A stretch of 64,000 nt of DNA from Patescibacteria group bacterium (GTDB lineage Bacteria; Patescibacteriota; Gracilibacteria; UM-FILTER-43-11), in NCBI GenBank assembly GCA_018817125.1, contig JAHIUN010000002.1:124001-188000 (forward strand), given 5' to 3'. Position 1 is the stretch's first letter; every line of letters begins with the position of its first letter. Of the stretch, positions 41,051 to 49,807 are shown one piece after another. Under the pieces are notes generated by a model. That model was not told the origin of the DNA. It ran no database searches and saw nothing but the letters and a program-made list of their open reading frames with translations. Made by a program: the position numbers and the translations under genes.

Positions 41051-43177
41051 TTAAAATTGTTTGATCAGCCAGGTGGCAAAAGTCAAAGGATTGACTCCCT
41101 CTTTCAGCTGGCGGTCTACCCGGCCGTACCATTCCGCGATCCGGGCGAACCGGTCGCTGGCCGTGGCCAGATTTTCAAAGGAGGTATTCTGGATTTTGTC
41201 AGAAAGGGCAAAATAGTAAGTAGGGCTGTAGAGAAAGATGGCTGGGACTTCCTGACTGATAATCTCCTGGATATCATTCAGAGTCTTTTTCCTGTCTTCC
41301 GCATTCAGCTCCATGCGAGCCTTATCCAGCAGACTGTCGACCACAAAATTTTTGAATTGAGAGAGATTATACCCTCCTTCTTTGGCCTGACTGCTGTGCC
41401 AGTAAGGATAAGCGTCGAGATTATAACCCAGGTTCTGGCCAAAAATCAACAAGTCATAATCCCTCTTATAAAGAGCCTCCTGAAAAGCGCCATTTTCGAG
41501 CACATCGATTTTAAGGCCGATGCCGATCTTACGCCATTGGGATTTTAAGATTTCCGCCACCTTAGTATAGGTCTCGGGTTTATCGGGGGCGATCAGGTGT
41601 AAAACAAACCTTTCTCCCTTTGCATTTTCCCGAAAGGGGAGTACTTTAGCCACTTCATTTTCCTGCTTGGACACTTCACGCTCCTGTTCGATGAATTCTT
41701 CGGCGGTTCCCTGGCTAATAGTAATAGAGTCAATCAGGCGTTTTTCCTCATTAAAATCAATCGCGTAAATATCGAAGACATTGTCTCCTTTTTTAAGATT
41801 GCCGAATTCAAAGCTTGCCACATAACTCCATCCCGGGTCACCGGGGACGAATTTTTTAAGTTCATAATCATTCACAAGAATGGCCTTAGTCTTTTCCGGG
41901 GTGATACCGGCAAGGGTCACTTTATTATCCGTGGTCTTCCAGTCATTTCCGCCATTAGGACTCGTGATGAATTCCGGCTCCGCAGGCACTTCTTCCTCAG
42001 CAGTACTTTCATCGGCTTTATCCTCTTCAGCTTCATCGTCAGTTGTTTCTTCTTCCTCATCGGGTTCGGGTTCTCTATCCGGCAGTTTCCACTCGGTGTC
42101 AAAAAGCGCGCCATTGGCTTTGCTGACGCTGTATTGATAAACCCAGTTACTTTGATTGATTTCCAGAAGCGGCGTGTCGATGATCTGACTTTGGCCGATT
42201 TCTTCGACAAGCGATTTTTTATCCACACCTAGCTGGAGCGCTAGCCGGACTTTATTGTTTTTAAGTTTTGGAGACTGGGTGTTGATAAAAACCGCCACAT
42301 ATTGAGGCAGGTGATAACGGGTCAGGGCTAGCCGGCCGCGATCCCGGATCTTGTCTACATATTCCTCAGGCACATTTCGGATGGTATCGAATTCACCCTG
42401 TCGTTTGATCAGGTCTTTATATTCCGGAAAAATGCGGATCTGGATGGTGGAGATATTGGGTTCTTTGCCGTAGTAGTCATCAAATGCTTCCAGAGTTACT
42501 TCCACAAAATTATCCATGGGTGTCAGTGACATGAAACGATAGGGTCCGGTGCCGATGGGGGATTGATTAAAGGGGGCTTGCTCCAGCGTTTCTACCGGCA
42601 GATGACCTAAAATATGAGCCGGGAGCAGGCCGGTGATTGTTTTGACTAAAAAGAACGAATCTGCGTCTTCCAAAAGAAATTCCACTGTCCGATCATCCAC
42701 TTGAGAGACTTTCATCCCGCTGTAATCATTATAGTTGAGAATAACTCCGTTAAAGCTGGGATGATTGATGACTGTATTATACGTGAACATCACATCATTG
42801 CTGGTCACGGGGGTGCCGTCGTGCCATTTGGCCCCCTCTTTCAGAACGAAGGTGTATTTCCTGCCGTTTTCCGAAATTGTGTAGTCAGCCAGATCCGGAA
42901 CGATTTCACGGGTTTTGGGGTCGTATTTGGTTAAACCTGAAAAAACCAATTGAGTCAGATCATGTGTCAGACTGCCGTAGTGAGCATAAAGAGGGTTGAT
43001 CAGCTCTATTTTTCCCACAGAACCTTCTACATAAACCCCTCCTTTTATAGGTGTGATTTCGGAATATTCATTATAAAAAGCATAGCCGATCTGAGTGCCG
43101 GTAATCAGCACGACCGATGCTAAAAAAGCAACAATGATTTTTTCGAGCTTGTTAAGCCGGCTAAAATGTTTGCGCAT
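41051..43177 (-). CDS. Family 5 extracellular solute-binding protein with inserted domain
   Basis: 708 residues from MRKHFSRLNKLEKIIVAFL. An N-terminal membrane anchor (about 11-30) is followed by the SBP_bac_5 fold of peptide/nickel ABC receptors (LVFSGLTKYDPKTREIVPDL, YTFVLKEGAKWHDGTPVTSN, FNQSPIGTGPYRF). Between the two lobes sits a Glu/Asp-rich linker (about 368-400) and an Ig-like beta domain (about 400-495; GNDWKTTDNKVTLAGITPE). No permease or ATPase genes are nearby. ATG 43177 is preferred over TTG 43192, which overlaps the SecG stop. Confidence 0.85.
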   Translation of the reverse strand: MRKHFSRLNKLEKIIVAFLASVVLITGTQIGYAFYNEYSEITPIKGGVYVEGSVGKIELINPLYAHYGSLTHDLTQLVFSGLTKYDPKTREIVPDLADYTISENGRKYTFVLKEGAKWHDGTPVTSNDVMFTYNTVINHPSFNGVILNYNDYSGMKVSQVDDRTVEFLLEDADSFFLVKTITGLLPAHILGHLPVETLEQAPFNQSPIGTGPYRFMSLTPMDNFVEVTLEAFDDYYGKEPNISTIQIRIFPEYKDLIKRQGEFDTIRNVPEEYVDKIRDRGRLALTRYHLPQYVAVFINTQSPKLKNNKVRLALQLGVDKKSLVEEIGQSQIIDTPLLEINQSNWVYQYSVSKANGALFDTEWKLPDREPEPDEEEETTDDEAEEDKADESTAEEEVPAEPEFITSPNGGNDWKTTDNKVTLAGITPEKTKAILVNDYELKKFVPGDPGWSYVASFEFGNLKKGDNVFDIYAIDFNEEKRLIDSITISQGTAEEFIEQEREVSKQENEVAKVLPFRENAKGERFVLHLIAPDKPETYTKVAEILKSQWRKIGIGLKIDVLENGAFQEALYKRDYDLLIFGQNLGYNLDAYPYWHSSQAKEGGYNLSQFKNFVVDSLLDKARMELNAEDRKKTLNDIQEIISQEVPAIFLYSPTYYFALSDKIQNTSFENLATASDRFARIAEWYGRVDRQLKEGVNPLTFATWLIKQF

Positions 43178-43184
43178 TTTAAGT

Positions 43185-43397
43185 TTAAACAAATACGAAA
43201 AGCAGAGCGTTCAGCAAGAATAATGCAGCCAGTAAAATGGTCGCACGAAAAATTACTTTTTCAGGACCACGGCGGGTGGCCTCAAAGCTTTTCGAACCCC
43301 AGCTAGCTGTGAAACCCTCGTCTTTTCCTTGGATAAGGACGATAAAACCTAGCAGAATCGAGATAATCACCTGAGTGATCATGAGTATCTTTTCCAT
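43185..43397 (-). CDS. secG: Preprotein translocase subunit SecG
   Basis: 70 residues with two membrane segments. QVIISILLGFIVLIQGKDEG and the loop FTASWGSKSFEATRRGPEK are typical SecG. ATG at 43397 (MEKILMITQ) gives the normal length; an upstream in-frame start at 43442 would add 15 residues. The solute-binding protein gene follows within 8 nt. Confidence 0.88.
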   Translation of the reverse strand: MEKILMITQVIISILLGFIVLIQGKDEGFTASWGSKSFEATRRGPEKVIFRATILLAALFLLNALLFVFV

Positions 43398-43477
43398 GAC
43401 ATCATTAATTATATTTAATATAAGCAAGGGGGAGTTTAACATAAGTGCCTTTTGGATTCAATGATAAATCCATTATA

Positions 43478-43505
43478 TTGACAAATGTAAATAAACTATT
43501 ATAAT
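43478..43505 (+). promoter_or_regulatory. Consensus promoter TTGACA-16-TATAAT
   Basis: TTGACA (43478-43483) and TATAAT (43500-43505). It drives the 54-aa ORF and probably comF. Confidence 0.75.
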
Positions 43506-43530
43506 TTAAACCATAATTAACAGCCCCCCC

Positions 43531-43695
43531 ATGGATAGAGAAAATTATCACCCTTATAGCAGTGAAGAGTTAGAAGAGACGATGGCCGCTGGTGGCGACA
43601 TCTTCCGGGAAAAGGAAGGTACCAAAGAGTCGAAACCAGAACTCAGGCTTGTAGAAAGCACCCGCCACAAGCTTAAGAAAAAAGAAGCTAAATAA
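43531..43695 (+). CDS. Small charged protein, 54 aa
   Basis: The ORF begins MDRENYHPYSSEELEETMAA and ends KLKKKEAK, rich in Glu and Lys, no hydrophobic segment. It has a consensus promoter and starts about 20 nt after the predicted +1 (after a run of seven C, no SD). comF starts 22 nt after its stop. Unknown family. The strong promoter and close comF spacing make it a credible gene. Confidence 0.65.
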   Translation: MDRENYHPYSSEELEETMAAGGDIFREKEGTKESKPELRLVESTRHKLKKKEAK

Positions 43696-43716
43696 CCGTA
43701 ATCACCAACCCGTGGA

Positions 43717-44490
43717 ATGAGGTTTCTAAATATAATTCTCAACACCTTATTCCCTCCCGTCTGTGTTTCCTGTAAGAAGGAGGGGGATTTTTTATGTAGC
43801 GAATGTATAAAGGATCTGAATAAACGGAAAATCAGGCCACAGGTTTCTGAATACCAAGATCCCGACCTCCATTGTCTTGATGGGGTGATATATGGATTGG
43901 ATTATGCCAAAAACCCTCAGATCAAAGCCGCGGTTAAACAATTTAAGTACCGGTTTACCCAAGAGCTGGCTGATACTTTTGCCGACCTGATTGCTGAAAA
44001 AATAGGGGAGCTTTCTATGGTTAAAGGCCGGTCGATTATTCTGATTCCGGTTCCGCTCCATAAAAAAAGGCTGAACGAACGGGGGTTTAATCAGGCGGAA
44101 GTGATCGCGAGCGCCGTGGCGGACCGATTGCCGGGAGTGAAAGTGCATCCTCTTTTAGAACGCGTTCGCTATACCAGCCAGCAGGCGAAGCTCAATAAAA
44201 AAGGGCGGCATGAGAATCTTGAGGGAGCGTTTATTATGAACAAAAAATGTGTTCAAGATTTTGACGCACACGTGGGGCCCCAATTTAATTGGGGGGTAAG
44301 AAAGAAAGGGGAAAAAGAAAAATATAATAAAAAGAAAAAGGAAAGAAAGAAAAATAACTCCATCTACTTCCTGGTCGACGACGTCTTTACAACAGGGGCA
44401 ACACTGGAGAACTGCGCGCAAGTTTTAAAGGAAAATGGACTGAAAAGAGTGTATGGATTAGTGGTAGCGAGAGCATTGAAAAAGACATAA
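43717..44490 (+). CDS. comF: ComF family phosphoribosyltransferase-like protein with lysine-rich insertion
   Basis: 257 residues. N-terminal zinc-finger pattern VCVSCKKEGDFLCSEC, the FKYRFTQELAD block, IPVPLHKKRLNERGFNQ, and the PRPP-binding loop FLVDDVFTTGATL. ComF proteins act in DNA uptake in competent bacteria. Between GAFIMNKK and IYFLVDDV an insertion of about 35 residues is encoded by a palindrome (CCCCAATTTAATTGGGG, 44278-44294) and an A/G-rich stretch (KEKYNKKKKERKKNN), which looks like repeat invasion of the gene. A 17-bp palindrome copy is at 44238. Confidence 0.85.
   Translation: MRFLNIILNTLFPPVCVSCKKEGDFLCSECIKDLNKRKIRPQVSEYQDPDLHCLDGVIYGLDYAKNPQIKAAVKQFKYRFTQELADTFADLIAEKIGELSMVKGRSIILIPVPLHKKRLNERGFNQAEVIASAVADRLPGVKVHPLLERVRYTSQQAKLNKKGRHENLEGAFIMNKKCVQDFDAHVGPQFNWGVRKKGEKEKYNKKKKERKKNNSIYFLVDDVFTTGATLENCAQVLKENGLKRVYGLVVARALKKT
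44238..44254 (+). repeat. 17-bp intragenic palindrome, copy 5 (comF)
   Basis: GAACAAAAAATGTGTTC, in frame N-K-K-C-V-Q. Confidence 0.5.
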
Positions 44491-44492
44491 TG

Positions 44493-44582
44493 AAACGACA
44501 AAACAACGGACTTAAGACTTACACTTGAGACTTGAGGCTAAAATGTTGTATCGTTACGTCGTTGTATCGTTATTTCGTTTAT
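44493..44582 (+). repeat. Composite inverted-repeat leader of purQ
   Basis: GAAACGACAAAACAACG (left) pairs with CGTCGTTGTATCGTTATTTC (right). A TTAAGACTTACACTTGAG segment of another word family fills the centre. It ends about 9 nt before the ATG at 44591. Confidence 0.65.
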
Positions 44583-44590
44583 AAAAAATT

Positions 44591-45892
44591 ATGATCAAAT
44601 TCGCTGTTATTTCTTTTCCCGGTACGAATTGTGAAGAGGAGAATGTCCGTGTTTTTAAGCGGAATGGTATGGATGCTGAAACTATTTTATGGAATGATCC
44701 GGGCATGCTGGATAAAACCCGCTTGGATGAATTTGACGGCTATTGTCTGGCGGGTGGGTTCAGCTACGAAGACCGAAGCCGGAGTGGCATTATCGCGGCC
44801 CAGAATCCGATCATGGACATCATCAAAGAAGAAGCAGCTAAGGGCAAGGTAGTCATCGGCATCTGTAACGGTGCTCAAATGGTGATCGAACGGGGGCTGA
44901 TTCCCGGGTTCGATAATTATGATCTGTCGGCTGGACTGGCCTGGAATGAGATGATAAAAGACGGGGAGGTGATAGACACCGGTTTCCGCAATTCCTGGAG
45001 CTATCTTAAAAATGTGGCGCCAAAAAATCGTTCTGCCTTCAGTCATTTTGAAGGCCTCCTGCATATTCCGTATGCTCATGGGGAAGGCCGGTTTATTTTT
45101 AAAGATCCTGAGGTACTGAAGGCTTTGAAAGAAAACAATCAGGTTCTTTTTCAATATTGCGACGAGAAAGGAAAAGTGAGTACAGAATTCCCCGTTACAC
45201 CCAATGGCGCTACCGAGGCTATTGCCGGCCTTTGTAATCCGGCGGGCAATGTGCTGGCCATCATGCCTCATCCGGAGCGCGATCCTAATGGAGACGGAAA
45301 CAAGATTTTTGAGTCGGTTAAAAAGTGGATTGAAAACCGCTCGAAAACGAATTATAAAAGTCTTGGTGAGCACACAACCAAAGAAGATGTGCGGGAGTTT
45401 GACCCGGCGGATATCGAATTCTTTGTTCGATTAATCATTGTGGATAACGCGGAACGTACGGTGGAATATACCTTGCGTCAAAAAGGTTTTGATATCGAAT
45501 TGAAGCGTTATGTTTATTGGGCGGTCAGAGTTAAGGCCGGATTGGATAAAAAAGAGGCCGCGCTTAAGATTCTGAAATCCGGAGAACTGGCCAATTTAAA
45601 TAAAGAATGGATTATGATTCGTATCGGCAATGAATTTTATTCGTATAGCAAAGAAAAAGGTTTACAGACAGTAGACTTTAAACTGGAAAATTTTTTCGTG
45701 GCTTGCGACCAGAAGAACTTTGTCGGTGACAGCAAAAAACAGGCCATCAATCTTCATGCGGGGGAGTGTATAGAATCTTTAAAAAGCGGTGTTTTGTGGG
45801 AAGTGGAAAATACGAATGATAAGGGGGTAAATAAGATTATCCGAACAAAAATTTTATACAACCCGAATTCGATGTACATTCTTAAAAACTAA
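44591..45892 (+). CDS. purQ: PurQ-PurS fusion: FGAM synthase glutaminase plus PurS-like domain
   Basis: 433 residues. Residues 1-250 are PurQ: FPGTNCEEENV, LAGGFSYED, nucleophile Cys92 in GICNGAQ, and the His227/Glu229 pair in MPHPERD. Residues about 274-340 (DIEFFVRLIIVDNAERTVEY, LRQKGFDIELKR) have the layout of PurS (beta strand, paired helix, KRYVYW-like strand). The last 93 residues form an unrecognised extension. The fusion would deliver ammonia to PurL, with PurS as the bridging subunit. PurL itself is at 1073. Continuous frame, no SD. PurQ is certain; the PurS assignment is by pattern. Confidence 0.85.
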   Translation: MIKFAVISFPGTNCEEENVRVFKRNGMDAETILWNDPGMLDKTRLDEFDGYCLAGGFSYEDRSRSGIIAAQNPIMDIIKEEAAKGKVVIGICNGAQMVIERGLIPGFDNYDLSAGLAWNEMIKDGEVIDTGFRNSWSYLKNVAPKNRSAFSHFEGLLHIPYAHGEGRFIFKDPEVLKALKENNQVLFQYCDEKGKVSTEFPVTPNGATEAIAGLCNPAGNVLAIMPHPERDPNGDGNKIFESVKKWIENRSKTNYKSLGEHTTKEDVREFDPADIEFFVRLIIVDNAERTVEYTLRQKGFDIELKRYVYWAVRVKAGLDKKEAALKILKSGELANLNKEWIMIRIGNEFYSYSKEKGLQTVDFKLENFFVACDQKNFVGDSKKQAINLHAGECIESLKSGVLWEVENTNDKGVNKIIRTKILYNPNSMYILKN

Positions 45893-46046
45893 TTGGTGAC
45901 CTCGCCTTCGGCGGGAGACCTAATTGTCATTTCACTGGAACACAGGATCACCTAGTCACTTGATCACAAGTGATCCAGTGATCCCGTGAGAAATTGATCC
46001 AGTGAAAACAAACCATTAGGCCACCAATTAGGTCTTCAATTAGTAA
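45893..46046 (+). repeat. Two-layer inverted-repeat leader of proB
   Basis: The outer layer CTAATTGGTGACCT / CCACCAATTAGGTCTTCAATTAG encloses an inner layer TTTCACTGG..GGATCACC.. / ..GTGATCCAGTGATCC..CCAGTGAAA. A small GCCTTCGGCGGG hairpin lies in the left arm. It ends a few nt before the proB ATG. Confidence 0.75.
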
Positions 46047-46048
46047 TT

Positions 46049-47125
46049 ATGCAATACAAACGAATCATTATCAAAGTCGGCACGAATGTGATCACTCAGG
46101 AAAACGGTCTTTTGAATGAGCCGGTTTTAAAAGAACTGGTCAGTCAGATTGCTCAGTTGAAAAAGAAAGGAGCAGAAGTGGTTCTGGTCTCTTCCGGCGC
46201 CATGGGGGCAGGTCGTCCGTTCGTCCGGTTGAGAGAAAAATGCAACCGGGTGCTGGAACGGCAGATCCTGGCGGCCGTTGGTCAGACACGTTTAATGAAC
46301 ACCTACGACCGCCTGCTTCAGAAACATGGTTTTTTATGCGCTCAGGTACTGGCCACCAAAGAGGATTTCCGGGACCGCCGGCATTACCTGAACATGAAGA
46401 GCTGTCTGGAGGGTCTGCTTCAGGACGAGATCCTGCCGATTGTGAATGAAAATGATGTGATCTCGGTCAGCGAACTGATGTTTACCGATAACGATGAATT
46501 GGCCGGTCTGCTTTCGGCCATGCTGAATGTGGAGGCTTTGATTATTTTAAGTACCGTTGATGGTGTGATGGATCGTGATCCGAAAGAAAAAGGCGCGAAA
46601 GTCATTTCAGTCGTCAAACCAAAACATAAAAACATTCATGAGGGTATTACTTCCGAAAAATCATTATTCGGCCGCGGAGGAATGCTTACCAAATGCCGGA
46701 TCGCTGAGCGCATGTCAAAACTGGGCATCACCACCCATATTGCGAACGGTAAAACGAAAAATATCCTCCTGGACATTTTTAACAATAAGTCAGCCGGCAC
46801 CCTCTTCCCCCCTGCTAAAAAAGTGTCCGGCATAAAAAAATGGATTGCACATGCAGAAGGACAGGAGAGGGGAATTGCTATTGTCAATAAATGTGCTGAA
46901 GAAGTTTTAGTTGCCAAGGATAAAGCAGCTAGCCTGCTTCCAGTCGGCATCACTAAAGTTACAGGAGATTTTGAAAAAGGGGATATCATCCGTGTTGAAA
47001 ATGAAAAAGGGAAACGGGTAGCTTTAGGCGTAGCCCAGTACAGCTCTCAAAAAGCCAAGGAATTTATCGGCAAAAGCGGGAAAAAACCACTTATCCATTA
47101 TGATTATTTATTTATAATTAACTAA
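46049..47125 (+). CDS. proB: Glutamate 5-kinase
   Basis: First step of proline synthesis. 358 residues: amino-acid kinase domain (KVGTNVITQ, LVSSGAMGAG, NENDVISVSELMFTDNDELAG, GRGGMLTKCRIAERMSKLGI) and a C-terminal PUA domain (about 275-358; LLPVGITKVTGDFEKGDIIR). Normal length. First of proB-proC-proA. ATG at the foot of an inverted-repeat leader, no SD. Confidence 0.95.
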   Translation: MQYKRIIIKVGTNVITQENGLLNEPVLKELVSQIAQLKKKGAEVVLVSSGAMGAGRPFVRLREKCNRVLERQILAAVGQTRLMNTYDRLLQKHGFLCAQVLATKEDFRDRRHYLNMKSCLEGLLQDEILPIVNENDVISVSELMFTDNDELAGLLSAMLNVEALIILSTVDGVMDRDPKEKGAKVISVVKPKHKNIHEGITSEKSLFGRGGMLTKCRIAERMSKLGITTHIANGKTKNILLDIFNNKSAGTLFPPAKKVSGIKKWIAHAEGQERGIAIVNKCAEEVLVAKDKAASLLPVGITKVTGDFEKGDIIRVENEKGKRVALGVAQYSSQKAKEFIGKSGKKPLIHYDYLFIIN

Positions 47126-47202
47126 GTGCAAGTGACAAGTGCAAGCGCAAGGACAAGGGAATTAAAAAATAAACTTGCACTTAAAACTTGCACCTGCACT
47201 GT
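47126..47202 (+). repeat. Inverted-repeat leader of proC, AAGTGCAAGT words
   Basis: GTGCAAGTGACAAGTGCAAG (left) pairs with AACTTGCACTTAAAACTTGC (right). A TATAAT ends the proB coding region immediately before it (47114-47119, after TTATCC 16 nt upstream). It ends about 7 nt before the proC ATG. Confidence 0.7.
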
Positions 47203-47208
47203 AAAAAT

Positions 47209-48000
47209 ATGAATTACAGAATCGGTATTATCGGCGCCGGAAATATGGGTAGTACTTTTTATAAGGGGCTTTCCAAAGATTTCCCCAAAGAAGCCCTGTT
47301 TATCTGCGACCGGAATGAGCAGAAGTTTGTCGAATTAAAGGCGGTCAATTTTACGACAGATCCCAAAGAACTGGCAAACGAGGCCGGGATTATTATACTG
47401 GCCGTAAAACCTCAGGCGTTTGATGATCTGATGAAAGAACTTGGCGATGGATTGAAAGATAAACTAGTCGTTTCCATCATGGCAGGCATCAGTATTGATC
47501 GTCTTAAAGAACAGACAGTGTCTAATCGGATTGTCCGTTCCATGCCCAGTCTCCCCATCCAGGTAGGAAGCGGAATAACCGGATGGATCGCTACTGAAAC
47601 CGTGTCCGAAAAGGAAAGGGAGATGATTCAGACTATTTTTTCCACTATGGGGTATGCTACGGAATTAACGGAGGAGCGGATGATAGATGCCATTACGGTA
47701 ATTGGGGCGTGCGGGCCGGCTTATTTTTATTATCTGGCCGAACTTCTGACGGAGAAAGCCAGAAAACTCGGTTTTTCAGAAAAGGAAGCGCGGGAGATCT
47801 CGGAAGTGGCTTTTGTCGGCAGTGCTAAACTTTTGGAAAATAACGACAAGACCGCCAGAGAATGGAAAGAGGCCTGTACGTCTAAAGGGGGAGTGACCGA
47901 AGCCATGCTCAAACATTTTAATGACCATGATTTTGCCAAAATTTTTAATGATGCTCTCGATACGGGCCTCAGGCGCTGTTCAGAACTTAACAACCAATAA
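47209..48000 (+). CDS. proC: Pyrroline-5-carboxylate reductase
   Basis: Last step of proline synthesis. 263 residues: RIGIIGAGNMGSTF (Rossmann fold), IIILAVKPQAFDDL, SIMAGISIDRL, RSMPSLPIQVGSG, GACGPAYFYYLAELL, TSKGGVTEAML. ATG 47209 (MNYRIGI) is preferred over an upstream start at 47188 inside the repeat. The proA ATG follows the stop with no gap, so the two are coupled. Confidence 0.95.
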   Translation: MNYRIGIIGAGNMGSTFYKGLSKDFPKEALFICDRNEQKFVELKAVNFTTDPKELANEAGIIILAVKPQAFDDLMKELGDGLKDKLVVSIMAGISIDRLKEQTVSNRIVRSMPSLPIQVGSGITGWIATETVSEKEREMIQTIFSTMGYATELTEERMIDAITVIGACGPAYFYYLAELLTEKARKLGFSEKEAREISEVAFVGSAKLLENNDKTAREWKEACTSKGGVTEAMLKHFNDHDFAKIFNDALDTGLRRCSELNNQ

Positions 48001-49254
48001 ATGTCCGATTTAACTGAAAAATTAAAGAACGTCAGAAAGGCCAGCCGCACCCTTATAAACCTCACCGACGAGGTAATTCAGAAAGTGCTTCTTAATTTAG
48101 CGGATACGTTGGTCAGAGAAGGAGATTCCATCTTATCCGAAAACCAAAAGGATCTGGATAAAATGGATGAGAGCGACCCCAAATACGACCGCCTGAAACT
48201 GACACCGGAACGGCTGGAAGGGATTGCGGATGACATAAGAAATGTCGCCAAATTGGAGTATCCGGTTGAGAAGATACTGGAGGAAAAAACGCTGGAGAAC
48301 GGGCTTAAACTTTCTAAAATCACGGTGCCGCTTGGCGTGATCGGCATTATTTACGAAGCCCGGCCCAATGTGACCTTTGATGTATTTTCTCTTTGTTTTA
48401 AATCCGGAAACGCCTGCGTACTGAAAGGCGGAAGTGATGCGGAATTCTCGAACACAAAAATTGTTCAACTAATTCAATCAGTTCTTAAAAAACATCAGCT
48501 TGATCCGAACATCATCTGCCTGGCGCCTAGTGAGCGGGAGGCGGTAAAAGAGATCCTGACCGCCCATGATTTTATCGATGTTATCATCCCCCGAGGGAGT
48601 GAAAAGCTGATCCGGTTTGTGCGGGAAAACGCCAAAATCCCGGTCATCGAGACCGGTGCCGGCATTGTGCACACGTATTTTGATGAGACCGCTGATTTAG
48701 AAATAGGTAAAAAGGTCATTTTAAACGCCAAGACCCGCCGTCCCAGCGTCTGCAACGCGCTGGACACTCTCATCATTCACCAGAGTCGTTTATCCGATTT
48801 GCCGGAACTCCTCGCACCACTCGCGGAACATAAAGTTGAACTGTTTGCGGATAAAACCGCTTTTAATCAGTTAAAAGGAAATTATGACGAAAGCCTGCTC
48901 CACCCGGCTCAGCCGGATGATTTCGGGAAAGAGTTTTTATCTCTCAAAATGTCCGTTAAAACCGTTGGCAGTTTAGAAGAAGCGATCAATCACATCACAA
49001 AATACAGCTCCAAACACAGCGAAGCCATTCTTTCTGAAAACCCCGGTAACATCGAAACGTTCCTCCGTCATGTCGACGCGGCCTGTGTGTACGCCAACGC
49101 CTCCACCGCCTTCACGGACGGCGCCCAGTTCGGCATGGGGGCAGAGATCGGCATCAGTACCCGGAAACTCCATGCCCGCGGACCGATGGCGCTGAAAGAA
49201 TTGACCAGTTACAAGTGGGTGGTAAGAGGTGAGGGGCAGGTGAGACAAATATAA
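48001..49254 (+). CDS. proA: Glutamate-5-semialdehyde dehydrogenase
   Basis: Second step of proline synthesis. 417 residues: [49 protein letters not shown], the catalytic Cys segment [16 protein letters not shown], and the C-terminal [20 protein letters not shown]. With proB and proC the whole glutamate-to-proline route is present. A palindrome copy is at 48450-48466. Confidence 0.96.
   Translation: MSDLTEKLKNVRKASRTLINLTDEVIQKVLLNLADTLVREGDSILSENQKDLDKMDESDPKYDRLKLTPERLEGIADDIRNVAKLEYPVEKILEEKTLENGLKLSKITVPLGVIGIIYEARPNVTFDVFSLCFKSGNACVLKGGSDAEFSNTKIVQLIQSVLKKHQLDPNIICLAPSEREAVKEILTAHDFIDVIIPRGSEKLIRFVRENAKIPVIETGAGIVHTYFDETADLEIGKKVILNAKTRRPSVCNALDTLIIHQSRLSDLPELLAPLAEHKVELFADKTAFNQLKGNYDESLLHPAQPDDFGKEFLSLKMSVKTVGSLEEAINHITKYSSKHSEAILSENPGNIETFLRHVDAACVYANASTAFTDGAQFGMGAEIGISTRKLHARGPMALKELTSYKWVVRGEGQVRQI
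48450..48466 (+). repeat. 17-bp intragenic palindrome, copy 6 (proA)
   Basis: GAACACAAAAATTGTTC, in frame N-T-K-I-V-Q. Confidence 0.5.
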
Positions 49255-49257
49255 TTT

Positions 49258-49337
49258 CAAACTGAAGGCCAAATAGAGGGCCAAATAGGTGATCAAATGG
49301 TCCACAATATGAACCCCAATATGATCCCCAATTTGAA
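49258..49337 (+). repeat. Inverted-repeat leader, CCCCAATATGAA words
   Basis: GGCCAAATAGAGGGCCAAATAGG (left, read as two words) faces AATATGAACCCC / AATATGATCCCC (right). A TATAAT (49249-49254) overlaps the proA stop just before it. It ends a few nt before ATG 49340. Confidence 0.6.
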
Positions 49338-49339
49338 TC

Positions 49340-49792
49340 ATGAAAAAAGAAATCTATGTCCTCCTCAGCAACATCCGCTCGCTCCACAACGTGGGCTCTA
49401 TTTTTCGTACATCCGATGGGGCGAGGGTGAAGAAACTGTTCTTATGTGGTCAAACGGGCTATCCGCCTCGCGAAGACATCACCAAAACCGCTATTGGCGC
49501 AGAAGAAGTGGTGCCATGGGAGTACTGGATAGATGCGAAGGAATGTATGGCTATGTTGAACAAAAAAAGTGTTCAACTTGTGGCGCTTGAACAAACTAAA
49601 AAATCCATCGACTACCGAAAATTCAAACCGGAATATCCAATCTGCCTGGTGCTTGGCCACGAGATCGACGGAGTGGAGCAGGGGATTCTGGATTTGTGTG
49701 ATGCGGCAATCGAAATCCCCATGCACGGCAAAAAACAATCCCTCAACGTCTCCGTGGCATTTGGGATTGCTATCTATGAGTTAATGGGATAA
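49340..49792 (+). CDS. TrmH/SpoU-family (SPOUT) RNA 2'-O-methyltransferase
   Basis: 150 residues, near the minimal SPOUT size, like TrmL. Motif 1 is in NIRSLHNVGSIFRTSDGA, motif 2 in CLVLGHEIDGVEQ, motif 3 in IPMHGKKQSLNVSVAFGIA. It methylates a ribose in tRNA or rRNA; the target cannot be told. ATG directly after the repeat. A palindrome copy is at 49558-49574. Confidence 0.88.
   Translation: MKKEIYVLLSNIRSLHNVGSIFRTSDGARVKKLFLCGQTGYPPREDITKTAIGAEEVVPWEYWIDAKECMAMLNKKSVQLVALEQTKKSIDYRKFKPEYPICLVLGHEIDGVEQGILDLCDAAIEIPMHGKKQSLNVSVAFGIAIYELMG
49558..49574 (+). repeat. 17-bp intragenic palindrome, copy 7 (SPOUT gene)
   Basis: GAACAAAAAAAGTGTTC; flanks extend the arms to TTGAACA/TGTTCAA. In frame N-K-K-S-V-Q. 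Confidence 0.5.
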
Positions 49793-49807
49793 CGTTTGCG
49801 CCTAAAT

